This document shows, piece after piece, positions 1 through 10,033 of a stretch of DNA of 64,000 nucleotides. Position numbers and translations under genes: made by a program. The stretch is from CAZLMW01 sp964560875 (lineage in GTDB: Bacteria; Myxococcota_A; UBA9042), in contig CAZLMW010000034.1 in assembly GCA_964560875.1 (NCBI GenBank), forward strand, positions 5,944 through 69,943, in the 5' to 3' direction. The notes under the pieces are model-generated. The model saw only the letters and a list, made by a program, of their open reading frames with translations. It made no database searches and was not told where the DNA came from. The first letter of the stretch is position 1. The number at the start of each line of letters is the position of its first letter.

Positions 1-3000
1 CCATCGTGACACGAATCGCCGTCCTTGGCCGCCGTGAACCGGCAGCCTTTGTCCTTGTCACACGAGACGACCTGGCAGGCGGCGCCGTGGGGACAAACGA
101 TGGTCACGCCGAGGCACTTGCTCCCTTTGCAGCGGTCATCGCTGGTGCACTTGTTGCCATCGTCGCACACCGCGGTGTTGGCCGTGTGCTGACAGCCCTT
201 GCTCACATCGCAGCTGTCGACGGTGCACGGGTTCTTGTCGTCGCAGTTGTTGGCGATGTGCGTGCACTTGCCGGCCTTGCACGCCTCGTTGATGGTGCAG
301 ACGTCGTCGTCCTTGCAGTTGCGCTTGACGTGCGTACAGCCGGCTTTTCCATCGCAAAAGTCGAACGTGCAGCCGTCTTTGTCGTCGCAGCCGGCCATTG
401 TCTTGCCCGAACACACGTTGGAGCCGCCGCAGACGCCGTGGCCGAAGTCGTTGGCTCGAACAATGAAAGGCGACGCCGCCCCGAACGATTTGCGAGTCGC
501 GAGCAAGGCAAGACCATTCGAATCGACCGCGAGGGGCCAGCTCGACGGCGCGACGGAAGCGTTCTTGCCGATATCGTAGGTCTTCTCGACCTGCAGCAGA
601 CCGTTGGTCCCGTACCAGCCGAGCCACGGGCGCGGGTCCTTGGTGCCTCTTGTGCCAGCGAGGACCACTGCGTCCGCAGCCATGAGCGCCATCATGCGCG
701 GAAACCGGGTCGTGCTCGTGGTTTCGAGCGTGTCCGCGAGCAATTTGCCCGACGGCGAGAGGCGTACAAACCGCAGCTTCGTGTCGGTCGAAACCTCGCG
801 GCCAACGGCAAATGTGTCGCCGTTGCTGAGCTCGACAGCGTCTTGGACGTAATTGTTCTTGGCGTAAGCGGACACCCACGCCCACTTGGTGCTGCCCAGT
901 CCGGTCGAGACGCGCGCGATCCAGCCCTGTGCGTAGGCGCCACTGCTCCGCTTGTGGAAATAATCGTACCCCGCGACGACCTGTCCGCCATCGCCGGTGC
1001 GTGAAGAGCCCGAGGCATATCGGGCCGGGTAGACGTTCTTCGTGTTGTAATAGATCCAGTTGTAGCCGCTCACGGCGCCCGTCTCGGTGTTCACATGGCG
1101 GTGAATGGCCGTGTTCAGCCGGTAGTCATGGTAGTAGTGATCGCGCAACACGACGTCGAGCGTCTGGGCCTTGCCGACCACGGTGACCGCGCGGGCATAC
1201 GTGTGGCAGTACTTGGACTTGTCGACGTCCCAGACGCCCCGGACCCGGCTGATCCACTTGCTCTTCATCGAGGCGTCGACCCGCATCGCGTGCGTGGTCA
1301 TCTGAAGCTTGCCGTCGAGCCTGACCTTGTCCCAGACGACGGCCACGTGACCGTTGGCGAGCCCAACCACCGCCGCCACACTCGCGCAAGAGAGCCCTGA
1401 CGCGCCTGAGAAACGGCGGCTGACGACCGTCTTGCCGCTGCCGTCCACCCGCGCAAGGTACAGCTCATTGGCGTTGCTGCAGCCGCCGACGACGTAGCCG
1501 CCGCCCGGCGCATCGCCGATGGCGTTGGCGTCCTTGAGGCCCGGGGTTTGCACGGTCCACCCGTCCAGCGTGGGGGCGGACGACGTGGCTTTGCACGATC
1601 CGGATGCGCAGGTGCCCGACTTGCAGCCTGCCGAGCACACTGCGCCGTCGCCTGCTGATGTGTAAACACAGCCCTTCTTGGCTTCGCACGCGGCGACCTG
1701 GCAGGGCCGGAGCGTCGTGCATTTCACCGGACTGCTGGTGCATTTGCCTCCTTTGCAGATCTCGGCCTCGGTGCACGGATCGTTGTCGGAGCATGGCGCG
1801 GAATTGGACACGTTGACGCACCCTTTGACCTTGTCGCAGGAATCGGTCGTGCAGCCGTTGTTGTCGTCGCAATCGATCTTGTCGGCGACGCACTTGCCAC
1901 CTTTGCAGGCGTCCTTCGTCGTGCACGCGTCGTTGTCGTCGCAGGACCGCGCCGGGTTCGCGCAGCCCTTGTCGGCCGCGCAGATGTCGATGGTGCACGA
2001 CTCGCCGTCCTCGCAGTCGGTCAGCTTCTTGCCAGCGCATTTGCCCGTGCCCGTGCAGGTCGGGTTGCCCCACAGGTCGGTCCGCACGAGGAACGCCGAT
2101 GCTTCACCGAAAGCGGCTCGGCTACCCGCCATCAACCAGCCCTTGCCCGGCGTCCCTACAAGCGGTCGTCGGGCGTCGACGGTGATCTTGTCGCCCGTGC
2201 TCAGGGCGAACGTGCGCGACGTGTACAGCGTACCCAGCAAATCCATGTGACCGACCCATGGCAGGGGCTGCTTGGCGCCCTTCTGACCCGACAGGATCAG
2301 CGTGTCAGGCCCCGCGATGTCGAGCTGGCGGATCTGCACGTCGAACGGCTTTGTCTCGGTCTTTTCCCATCGCATGGAGCCCTTGGCGCTGATCGAAGAC
2401 ACATAGAGAAAATGGCTGTTGTTGTACTTCGTTCCGGCGGCGAGATAGGTGCCGTCGGGCAGCGCCACAGCACCCTGAAACGATGTCGAACTGAATTTGG
2501 GTGCTCGATAAGCCCAATAATGGTTGCCGCTCGGGTAGATCTTGCCGAGCCAGGCCCACGATGGGTACTTGCTCGCGTCGTGATAGGCCCCGACCGCGAG
2601 CGCCACGCTGTCATTGACCGGGTGAATAGCCGCGAGGTACCAGCGACGCTCGGCGTAAGGATGTACCCAGTAGCCGTTGGACACCTTGCCGCTCTTGGTT
2701 TCGATGCGGGCGATGTGGCAAAACAAGTTGGCGTAGTTGCTGTTCCAATTGCACATCGGCTGGGCCAGCCACTGGCCGCCCTTGTAGGCATAGGCGTTGC
2801 TCGGTGAGTTGAGCGGCCCCCACCCGGGGTACGGCTCGATCGTCGCTTTCCACACCGACGCACCGTTGTCGGCGACGCGAATGGCGCGCGTTTGGTTGTA
2901 GCCGGCGCTCTTGTTGTATGTCAGCGCGACGTCCCCGCCGGCAAGCCCCACGATGCCGTGAACTCCCGTGCACGTGACGACATCGCCCGAGTCCTTGGTC

Positions 3001-6000
3001 ACGTAGCGCACCAGGTTGCCGTCGCTGTCGACGCGCCCCACAGCGAGGAACTTCTTGGTGGTGCAGCCTGCGAAGACGTAACCGCCGCCAGGTGATCGAT
3101 CGATCGCCCTTACCGCCTCCAATCCCGGCGTTTTGAGCAGCCAACCGGACTCCGGTTTGGCCCCGGACGCCAGTGCGCATTTGCCCTTGATGCAGGCGCC
3201 TTTGCCGCAAGGTGCGTCGCAGACCGTGCCGTCCTTCTTGGCGACAACGGCGCTGCACCCCTTGCCGGGCACACAAGTCGACGCCCCGCACATGCCCCCA
3301 GGGCAGGTCTTTGCAGACTTCTGACATGAGCCGTTGTTGCACGTTTCAAATGCCGTGCACGGGTCATTGTCCGGACACTTGTTGGTGTTGAAGACGTGTT
3401 TGCAGCCGCTGTTGGGGTCGCACGAATCGTTGGTGCAGACGTTGGCGTCGTCGCAGTTGACCTTGGGTGACAAACATTTTCCGGCCTTGCAGGTGTGGGG
3501 CCCGGTGCAGGCGTCCCCATCATCGCAGTCGCGGGGTCGCGGATAACAGCCCGTGGCCGCGTCGCAGAAATCGTGGGTGCACGCGTCGTTGTCGGTGCAC
3601 GTCGCCTCGGTAACGGTGACGCAAGCGCCCGCACCAACGCAGTCTGCGAAGCCCCAACGGTCGGTCTTGACGATCATCGGGCTGGCGAAGCCAAACGCCT
3701 TGGACGTGCCCACCATCGCGATGCCGTCATCGACGCGCACGGCGGCCTGGCCGGCTGGTTCGGCGAGCTGGGCGCTTCCGATCGGGCTGTAGGTGCGCTG
3801 CGCAACCGACCCTCCGAGCGGGGAGTAGAACGCTTGCCAGAGCAGCGCTTTGGCGGCGCCGGTCTGCCCGACAACGCGGACCCCGGCGCCATGCGCGAAC
3901 GCTGCGGTGGGACGATGCGCGGTGGCTGTCTTGCCGAGCTTGCGCCATCGCACCTTGCCGCCCGGCGCGTAGTTGACCAGCTGCAGTCGGTTGGCGCCGG
4001 CGACGCGCCGGTGTCCCACGCCGAGGTCGCTGCCGTCCTTCATGACCGCGACTGCGTAGTGCGTGCCGGTCTCTTTGTCCCACGTGAACGCGAGGTACTT
4101 GGGTGTGCCGTACTTGTCGGCGTGGATAACCACCGGAACCGCGTGTTTCACCTTCGAGGTCTTGTAGTAGAAGCGGTAGCTGCCCGCGAGGCTGAGCGTC
4201 CCGTCGGCGCGAGGCGTGGCGTCATGAATCTCGTATTGCCTGTAGCTTCCACCGGTTCGGTTGGCCGGCCCCGCCACGAAGGCGCCATCGGTCAGCGAGA
4301 TCGTGGCTGCAGCAAGGTACTCGGTGCCGCCTTTATAAGAGGGCCGCTTCATGATGACCGTCGCCTCCTGGCCCCCTGCCAGCGCCACCATGCGCCGGCC
4401 GTAACAGTAGTAGGAGTTCTTGTCGGCGTAGCTCACATCCTTGCTCCACAGCCGCTTCATCTTTTCGTCAAAGCGCGCCACGTGAGCCTGTCGGTAGCTC
4501 GTTCCGGTGTTGAAGCCCACGACCGCGTGCCCTTTGTCCAGGCCGATGGCGCCGAAAGTCGTCGCGCAACGGATTTCCTTGTCGCTGTTTTGGCCCTGCC
4601 CAATCTCGGTCCCGAAACGGTCGACGCGCAGCACGAAGACGCCTCGCGTCACCGAGTTGGTGTTCTTGATCTCGGTGCACCCCGCCACGATGAAGCCGCC
4701 GCCAGGCGCGCTGGAGATCGCCTGTGCCGTCTTCAAGCCAGGTGTCGTCCACGTCTTCTTGAACAGCTTCTGTTTGCCCGTCGGTACGCATTGGCCGGCC
4801 TTGCACAGCCCCTCGGCGGCGCAACTGTTGCCCGGATCACAGGCCAACCCGCTCGCGTCCACGTTGACGCAGCCCTTCTTGTGGTCACAGAAGTCGATCG
4901 TGCAGCTCTTGGCGTCGTCGCACGCGTCGGCGAACTTGCCGACACACGTTCCTGCGTCGGCACAAGAGCGGTGTCCGAATGCATCGGAACGCACGAGGAT
5001 ACCCTTGTCCGCACCGGCCTTTTCGGACGTTGAACCGGCGACAAGCAGCCCGCCATCATCGACGGCCGCGACCGCGGTGAACGCGTCGGTGCTGTTGCCG
5101 GCCCTGCCGATGGTCCAGTGCGAGTTGCCCGCGCGATCCAACCCGGCGAGCCAACCGTCGGGCGCGGCGCCCGAAGCGGCGGTCCATCCGGCGACGGCGA
5201 AGTGTTGTTTGGCGATGCGCGCGATGGCCGCCCCCTGGAAGAGCCCCGACGACACGCGCTCCCATCGTTGGGTTCCGTCGGGTTCGATGCGCAGCAGCCA
5301 CGGGTTGCGGCCATCCTTGTGTTTGCGCCACCCCGCACCAAGCAGCCCGGCGTCATGGGTCACGACGACCGAATCGAGCCGCTGTTCGACGCCGCCGCCG
5401 TAGCTCTTCTGCCACTGGACGCTGCCATCGGGTCGAAGCGCCACCACCCAGCCGAGCCGCGCCTTCTTGTCGTTGTCGTAGCGCTCGCCGGTTGCGACGG
5501 CCGTGTTGTCTTTGCGCACGACCAGCGCACGAAGGTCCGAAAGCGGCCCGCCTGCCGGCATTTTCTCCCACAACGCCTGCCCGGACGTCGTCACCTTGGC
5601 GGCATAGGCCTGCCGCGTCCCACCGACGTTACGAGACCCGACGAGCCACGCCGTGCCATCGATCTGCACACCAACCGCATGGGCAACGTCGTTTGTCTTG
5701 CCGCCGCCGTAGTCCTTGCTGAGCTTGACCTTGTCGTCTTTGCCCAGCCACAGCGCCCGCGCGGCCAGGTTCGTCGACGATCCGGCCGCGCCCACGACGA
5801 CGTGACCGCCGTTGGGCAGCGCCGCAACCGCTTGGGCAATGGCCGTCGCCGAATCGGACGACTCGCGCGCGACCGAGCTCAGCTCCTTGCCGGCGACGTC
5901 GGTGCGATGCAGCCACCAGCCATACTTGGCCGAAGAACCGGTGCCAGCACGCCAGCCACCGACCGCGAACGCCCCGCCACCCGCCTGCGCGACGACGCCG

Positions 6001-8600
6001 CGGAGGAAACCGGCGTCCTTGCCCTTGGGCGGCTCGTAGGTTTTCTCAAATAGCCGATGCGCCTTACCGGCCACGCACTTGCCGCTGGCGCAGACCCCGC
6101 TCACGGTGCACGCATTGCCGTCGTCACACGCCGCACCTTCCGCCTTGTGGGCCAACACGCACTTGAAGTTGTCCTTGCCGACCGACACGCAGACCGCGCG
6201 GTCGCATGCCCCGGTCTTCAGCTTGCACGACACCGGTGAGCCGACCTGGCATTTGCCGGCCTTGCACGTATCGCCAACCGTGCAGGCGCTTCCATCGGCG
6301 TCGCAGGTCTTGCCGTCCGCCACCACCGGGAACGCGCACTTGCCCGTCTTCGGGTCGCACTTGTCGACCGTACAGGTGTTGCCGTCGATGCAGTTGGTCG
6401 CCTGGTAGCTGCAGCCGGTCTTCGGGTCGCACGAGTCGAAGGTGCACGCGTTGTTGTCGCCGCAATCGATCGCTTTTCCGTCGCACTTGCCGTCCTTGCA
6501 AGCGTCCGCCGTGGTGCACTTGCTGCCGTCGTTGCACGCCTTGCCATCGTTGCCCGGCGCGACCTTGCACTTGCCGTCCAGCGGGTTGCAGACGTCTGCC
6601 AGGCACACGTCGGTCGTCGTCTTCGGGCAGAACACCTTGGACGCGGGGTTGGGCTTGCACTTGGGCGTCGTGCCAGACTTGTCGCAGTAGGGCACGCCGT
6701 TGCACTTGTTGCCGTCGTCGGTCTTGGCGCAGTCGGCGTCCTGGGCGCACTCGCAGACGAACGCGCCACCCTTGCACTTGGCCCCCTCGCAGAACTCGCT
6801 CTTCGTGCACGGGTCGTTGTCCGCGCAGGGTTTGCCGTCCGGCACGGCTTTGAGAAGGCATTGCCCCGTCTTGGGCTGACAGGTGTTCTTGCGGCACTGG
6901 GTGTCGTCCACCGTCTTGCAGGTGATGATCGTCCCCTTGTTCGGTTTGCAGGTCGGGTATTGCTCGGACTTGTCACAGAAAAGCGTGCCGTTGCAGAGGT
7001 TTCCGTCACCTTCCTTCTTCTCGCAATCCGCGTCCGATTTGCACACACAGACAAAGGTCCCGGCCTCGCACAGCCCGTCCTTGCATTGGTCCCCGACCGT
7101 GCACGATTCGCCGTCCTGGCAGGTGGTGCCGGTCGCCTCGTTCGCCATCTCGCAGACGCCCGTCTTGGGCACGCACTTGCTCTTGCGACACGCGGTGTCT
7201 CCCACCGTCTTGCAGACCACGATCGACTTGGGATTGGTCTGACACTTGCCGGTTTGTTTGTTGCAGAAAGGCAGCCCGTTGCACTTGTCGCCGTCGTCCT
7301 TGTCGGCGCACTCCGCGTCGGTCTTGCACGGGCAGATGTTGGTGCCCTTGGTGCACTTGCCGGACAGGCAGATCTCGCCCTGCGTACACGGATCACCATC
7401 GAAACACGGGGTTCCGGGCTGCACCGCGGTAAACGCGCAGGTTCCCGTCTTGGGGTTGCACGTGTTTTTGGTGCACGTCGTGTTGTTGCCGCCCGGACAG
7501 AACACCACCGTCTTGGGGTTGACCTTGCAGTCGCCCGTTTTCTTGTCGCAGTACAGGACGCCATTGCACAGGTCGCCGTCTTCCTGCTTGGCGCAGTCGG
7601 CCGTCTCCTTGCACTTGCACGTGTCGACCGCCCCCTTGCACAAGCCGCCGTCGCACGCGTCGTTGATGGTGCACTGATCGCCGTCGTCGCAGGCCACGCC
7701 CTTCTTCACGTCGGTCATCGCGCACTTGCCGGTGTCGGGGTCGCACTGGTTTTTCACGCACGCCTTGTCCTTGTCCTTGGCGCACTTGACGACCGTGTTC
7801 GGCGACAGCTTGCAGACGTTGGGAAAGACCGACTTTTCGCAATAGAGCGTGCCGTTGCAGACGTCGCCGTCTTCGAACTTGGCGCAGTCCGAGCTCGCCT
7901 TGCAGGCGCACCAGCTCGCGGTTTGGCCCTCGCACTTGCCGAGCACGCAGATCGCATCGACGGTGCACGGGTCGCCATCGGTGCACGACGTGCCTTCGGC
8001 GTGATCGACGGTGATGCATTTACCTTGTTTGGGGTCGCAAGCCTGCGATTGGCAGGGCCCCGTCTTGCCGCTGCAGGTGACCTTCGTGTTGGGCTTGAGG
8101 GCGCATTTCCACGGCAGCGCTTTCTTATTGCAGAAAGGCTCGCCGAGGCAGAGGTCGCTGGCCGCCGCGACGCACTCGGACGACGCCTGGCACTCGCAGA
8201 TGTTGTCGCCCTTGCACGTGCCGGACTGGCAGCGGTCGTTGGTGGTACAGGCCACGCCGTCGAGGCAGGGAGCGCCCTCGGGTTTGCCGGTGCAGTTGCC
8301 GTCCAGTCCGCCGCCGCTGTCCTTGGGTGCGGTGTTGCCCGTATCCGATGCAGCCGCGCCAGTGTCCTCTTTCGCGCCAGTGTCCTCTTTCGCGCCAGTG
8401 TCCTCTTTCGCAGCGATGTCGGTCTTGACGTCCACCGTGCCGCCTGTGTCGTCCACGGCCGTGTCGACCTCTGCGCCGGTCACTTCCCCGGGATCGTCCG
8501 AACACGCGACCGCGGACAACGCGACGAACGCAGCGAGGAGCACACCTCGAAGAATATGCAGCCGAGAACGTCGGCCTGTGCGCAGGCGACAAAAGGACAT
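1..8600 (-). CDS. Giant modular Cys-rich surface lipoprotein (C-terminus beyond window)
   Basis: This frame stays open on the minus strand from an ATG at 8600 to the left edge, giving at least 2866 residues with no stop. A GAGG Shine-Dalgarno lies just upstream of the ATG. The N-terminus has a basic stretch, a hydrophobic core and a lipobox-like AVAC, so it is probably a lipoprotein. A Thr/Asp-rich linker follows with three AKEDTG repeats. Residues about 100-840 are Cys-rich repeats of the type CDDGNACT-DSCDPKTGC. From there to the edge, beta-rich domains of roughly 350-400 residues alternate with short Cys-rich blocks. Each beta-rich domain opens with a PGGGYVVAGC-like motif and recalls a propeller; their starts lie near 6050, 4745, 3115 and 1555. 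Such repeats are typical of myxobacterial surface proteins. The function is unknown; a surface scaffold or adhesin is inference. Confidence 0.85.
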   Translation of the reverse strand, partial: MSFCRLRTGRRSRLHILRGVLLAAFVALSAVACSDDPGEVTGAEVDTAVDDTGGTVDVKTDIAAKEDTGAKEDTGAKEDTGAAASDTGNTAPKDSGGGLDGNCTGKPEGAPCLDGVACTTNDRCQSGTCKGDNICECQASSECVAAASDLCLGEPFCNKKALPWKCALKPNTKVTCSGKTGPCQSQACDPKQGKCITVDHAEGTSCTDGDPCTVDAICVLGKCEGQTASWCACKASSDCAKFEDGDVCNGTLYCEKSVFPNVCKLSPNTVVKCAKDKDKACVKNQCDPDTGKCAMTDVKKGVACDDGDQCTINDACDGGLCKGAVDTCKCKETADCAKQEDGDLCNGVLYCDKKTGDCKVNPKTVVFCPGGNNTTCTKNTCNPKTGTCAFTAVQPGTPCFDGDPCTQGEICLSGKCTKGTNICPCKTDAECADKDDGDKCNGLPFCNKQTGKCQTNPKSIVVCKTVGDTACRKSKCVPKTGVCEMANEATGTTCQDGESCTVGDQCKDGLCEAGTFVCVCKSDADCEKKEGDGNLCNGTLFCDKSEQYPTCKPNKGTIITCKTVDDTQCRKNTCQPKTGQCLLKAVPDGKPCADNDPCTKSEFCEGAKCKGGAFVCECAQDADCAKTDDGNKCNGVPYCDKSGTTPKCKPNPASKVFCPKTTTDVCLADVCNPLDGKCKVAPGNDGKACNDGSKCTTADACKDGKCDGKAIDCGDNNACTFDSCDPKTGCSYQATNCIDGNTCTVDKCDPKTGKCAFPVVADGKTCDADGSACTVGDTCKAGKCQVGSPVSCKLKTGACDRAVCVSVGKDNFKCVLAHKAEGAACDDGNACTVSGVCASGKCVAGKAHRLFEKTYEPPKGKDAGFLRGVVAQAGGGAFAVGGWRAGTGSSAKYGWWLHRTDVAGKELSSVARESSDSATAIAQAVAALPNGGHVVVGAAGSSTNLAARALWLGKDDKVKLSKDYGGGKTNDVAHAVGVQIDGTAWLVGSRNVGGTRQAYAAKVTTSGQALWEKMPAGGPLSDLRALVVRKDNTAVATGERYDNDKKARLGWVVALRPDGSVQWQKSYGGGVEQRLDSVVVTHDAGLLGAGWRKHKDGRNPWLLRIEPDGTQRWERVSSGLFQGAAIARIAKQHFAVAGWTAASGAAPDGWLAGLDRAGNSHWTIGRAGNSTDAFTAVAAVDDGGLLVAGSTSEKAGADKGILVRSDAFGHRSCADAGTCVGKFADACDDAKSCTIDFCDHKKGCVNVDASGLACDPGNSCAAEGLCKAGQCVPTGKQKLFKKTWTTPGLKTAQAISSAPGGGFIVAGCTEIKNTNSVTRGVFVLRVDRFGTEIGQGQNSDKEIRCATTFGAIGLDKGHAVVGFNTGTSYRQAHVARFDEKMKRLWSKDVSYADKNSYYCYGRRMVALAGGQEATVIMKRPSYKGGTEYLAAATISLTDGAFVAGPANRTGGSYRQYEIHDATPRADGTLSLAGSYRFYYKTSKVKHAVPVVIHADKYGTPKYLAFTWDKETGTHYAVAVMKDGSDLGVGHRRVAGANRLQLVNYAPGGKVRWRKLGKTATAHRPTAAFAHGAGVRVVGQTGAAKALLWQAFYSPLGGSVAQRTYSPIGSAQLAEPAGQAAVRVDDGIAMVGTSKAFGFASPMIVKTDRWGFADCVGAGACVTVTEATCTDNDACTHDFCDAATGCYPRPRDCDDGDACTGPHTCKAGKCLSPKVNCDDANVCTNDSCDPNSGCKHVFNTNKCPDNDPCTAFETCNNGSCQKSAKTCPGGMCGASTCVPGKGCSAVVAKKDGTVCDAPCGKGACIKGKCALASGAKPESGWLLKTPGLEAVRAIDRSPGGGYVFAGCTTKKFLAVGRVDSDGNLVRYVTKDSGDVVTCTGVHGIVGLAGGDVALTYNKSAGYNQTRAIRVADNGASVWKATIEPYPGWGPLNSPSNAYAYKGGQWLAQPMCNWNSNYANLFCHIARIETKSGKVSNGYWVHPYAERRWYLAAIHPVNDSVALAVGAYHDASKYPSWAWLGKIYPSGNHYWAYRAPKFSSTSFQGAVALPDGTYLAAGTKYNNSHFLYVSSISAKGSMRWEKTETKPFDVQIRQLDIAGPDTLILSGQKGAKQPLPWVGHMDLLGTLYTSRTFALSTGDKITVDARRPLVGTPGKGWLMAGSRAAFGEASAFLVRTDLWGNPTCTGTGKCAGKKLTDCEDGESCTIDICAADKGCANPARSCDDNDACTTKDACKGGKCVADKIDCDDNNGCTTDSCDKVKGCVNVSNSAPCSDNDPCTEAEICKGGKCTSSPVKCTTLRPCQVAACEAKKGCVYTSAGDGAVCSAGCKSGTCASGSCKATSSAPTLDGWTVQTPGLKDANAIGDAPGGGYVVGGCSNANELYLARVDGSGKTVVSRRFSGASGLSCASVAAVVGLANGHVAVVWDKVRLDGKLQMTTHAMRVDASMKSKWISRVRGVWDVDKSKYCHTYARAVTVVGKAQTLDVVLRDHYYHDYRLNTAIHRHVNTETGAVSGYNWIYYNTKNVYPARYASGSSRTGDGGQVVAGYDYFHKRSSGAYAQGWIARVSTGLGSTKWAWVSAYAKNNYVQDAVELSNGDTFAVGREVSTDTKLRFVRLSPSGKLLADTLETTSTTRFPRMMALMAADAVVLAGTRGTKDPRPWLGWYGTNGLLQVEKTYDIGKNASVAPSSWPLAVDSNGLALLATRKSFGAASPFIVRANDFGHGVCGGSNVCSGKTMAGCDDKDGCTFDFCDGKAGCTHVKRNCKDDDVCTINEACKAGKCTHIANNCDDKNPCTVDSCDVSKGCQHTANTAVCDDGNKCTSDDRCKGSKCLGVTIVCPHGAACQVVSCDKDKGCRFTAAKDGDSCHD
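8356..8409. repeat. Three 18-bp in-frame tandem repeats (AKEDTG)
   Basis: Three consecutive 18-bp units, 8356-8373, 8374-8391 and 8392-8409, encode AKEDTG three times. They lie in the linker after the lipoprotein signal of the giant Cys-rich protein. The 18-bp unit keeps the frame, so copy number could vary without inactivating the gene. Confidence 0.85.
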
Positions 8601-8694
8601 GGAGGCCTCGGGAACTTGCGGGTTTTCGTGAATGACGGAGTTGCAACAGCGTACCAGACCCGGCGCGTGCAAACATCGCCAAAACGACGCCGAG

Positions 8695-8742
8695 ATCGCG
8701 GGCCCAATCGCGGGCCCAATCGCGGGCCTGATCGCGGGCCTG
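8695..8742. repeat. Four 12-bp tandem repeats between tonB and the giant lipoprotein gene
   Basis: Two copies of ATCGCGGGCCCA are followed by two copies of ATCGCGGGCCTG. They lie in the 186-bp gap after the tonB stop, about 95 bp upstream of the next start codon, so they fall in that gene's leader if it is transcribed from tonB. I see no coding role. Confidence 0.8.
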
Positions 8743-8786
8743 ACCGTGGAATTGGTGGCCCGTTTGGTCGCGGGGCAGGTCGGCTG

Positions 8787-9575
8787 TCAGTCGTCTTCGA
8801 GCAGGAAGCGAATCTTGAACGAGCGCAGCCGCACGGCGACAGGTTTGCCGTTTCGCGTACCTGGCTTGAACCGACAACGCTTGAGCGCCTTGATGGCCTG
8901 TTCGTCGAGGCCGTGGCCCAGGCCCTTGATGACCTTGATGCTGCGCGTTCGGCCGTTGCTGCCCACGACCAGCTCCAACACCACTGTGCCTTCGATGCGC
9001 TTGCCGCGGGCTTCTTCCGTGTAGTCGCCGCGACACTTGCCGGCGATCTTCGGCATCTCGGTCACCTCGTAGACCGGCACCGGCGGCGCGAGGGCTTTGA
9101 CCTTCTTGGGTTTGACCTTCTTGGTCTCGGCGGGGTCGGCCATGACGGTGTTGCCGACCGGCATCGAGGGTCCAGCTCCGGCCGCCGTGGTCGACTCCAT
9201 GGAGAAGCCAAAGACCGGCGTGTCCGTGGTCTCTTCGTTGGGTTTGGCCGCTTTGTTGGGCGGCGGCGTGCGTTTCTTAGGAGGCTTACGAACGCGCTTG
9301 ACCGGCTTGCGAATCCGCGGCTTCGGCTTCTCTGTCGGCACCTCGTGGACCGTCTCGGGCGGTGGCGGCGGAGGAGGAGGGGGCGGTGGTGGCGGAGGAG
9401 GTGGTGGTGGTGGCGGAGGGGGCGGAGGCGGCTCGTTCTTGACCACCTGCATCGCGACCTTATACGGCTTACGGACCTCGTTTTCCTCGGGCAGCTCATC
9501 GAGCGCGCGGCCCGCAAATCCATGCAGGATCAGCGAAGCAACGACGCACGCGGCGAGCCGGCCGTAGTAGCCCAT
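8787..9575 (-). CDS. tonB: TonB energy transducer
   Basis: This 262-residue protein links the ExbB-ExbD motor in the inner membrane to outer-membrane receptors. It starts at MGYYGRL, 5 bp after exbD; a longer upstream extension only repeats the end of exbD in another frame. Next come an N-terminal membrane anchor (about residues 5-22), a run of 25 prolines encoded at 9357-9431, and a Lys/Pro-rich spacer (KPKPRIRKPVKRVRK). The last about 85 residues are a TonB C-terminal domain (GTVVLELVVGSNGRTR... FKPGTRNGKPV). The rigid Pro-rich spacer is typical of proteins that must span the periplasm. Gene order exbB-exbD-tonB after a receptor gene supports the call. Confidence 0.95.
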   Translation of the reverse strand: MGYYGRLAACVVASLILHGFAGRALDELPEENEVRKPYKVAMQVVKNEPPPPPPPPPPPPPPPPPPPPPPPPPETVHEVPTEKPKPRIRKPVKRVRKPPKKRTPPPNKAAKPNEETTDTPVFGFSMESTTAAGAGPSMPVGNTVMADPAETKKVKPKKVKALAPPVPVYEVTEMPKIAGKCRGDYTEEARGKRIEGTVVLELVVGSNGRTRSIKVIKGLGHGLDEQAIKALKRCRFKPGTRNGKPVAVRLRSFKIRFLLEDD

Positions 9576-9580
9576 CAGCC

Positions 9581-10033
9581 TTACCCTTGCTCTTTGTCGG
9601 TTTCGTCGGCCTCGACGGGCGGTATCAGCGACGCCGGGTCGATGTTGATGGCGAACGAGGCGATCCCCGCTTGCTTCACCAGGTCGATCACCCACACGAC
9701 GCGACCGTGGCTGGTCATCTTGTCGGCGGCGATGATGGCCTGCGCTTTCTTATCGGCCTTGACCGCCTCGACGACCGCGGACCGCAGCCCCTTTTCGGTC
9801 ACCGGATTGCCGTTGAGAAAGAGGCGCCCGTCTTTGGTCAGCGTCACCCCGAGCGTGGAAGGCTCCGGCGTGCTGGCCTGGGACGCCTTGGGCAGGTCGA
9901 CCTCGATCGCCTTCTTGTTGATGAGGTTGGCCGTGAGCATGAAGATGATCAGCAACACCAACATGATGTCCACGAGGGGCGTGACGTTGATGTCGGAGAT
10001 CAGGCCGCCACGCCGCGTACTTCCGCCGCCCAT
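9581..10033 (-). CDS. exbD: ExbD/TolR-type biopolymer transport protein
   Basis: This 150-residue protein is the proton-channel partner of ExbB and passes proton-motive force to TonB. It has a short cytoplasmic N-terminus, then one membrane helix containing INVTPLVDIMLVLL. Asp22 in that motif corresponds to the essential membrane Asp of the family. A periplasmic domain follows (IAADKMTSHGRVVWVIDLVKQ). Its ATG overlaps the exbB stop by one base (TGATG), and tonB begins 5 bp after its own stop, so the three genes are translationally coupled. Confidence 0.96.
   Translation of the reverse strand: MGGGSTRRGGLISDINVTPLVDIMLVLLIIFMLTANLINKKAIEVDLPKASQASTPEPSTLGVTLTKDGRLFLNGNPVTEKGLRSAVVEAVKADKKAQAIIAADKMTSHGRVVWVIDLVKQAGIASFAINIDPASLIPPVEADETDKEQG

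Noticed and set aside
3495..5033. Plus-strand open frame of 512 codons
   Set aside because: Antisense shadow of the giant lipoprotein, which has a recognisable repeat pattern in the opposite frame.
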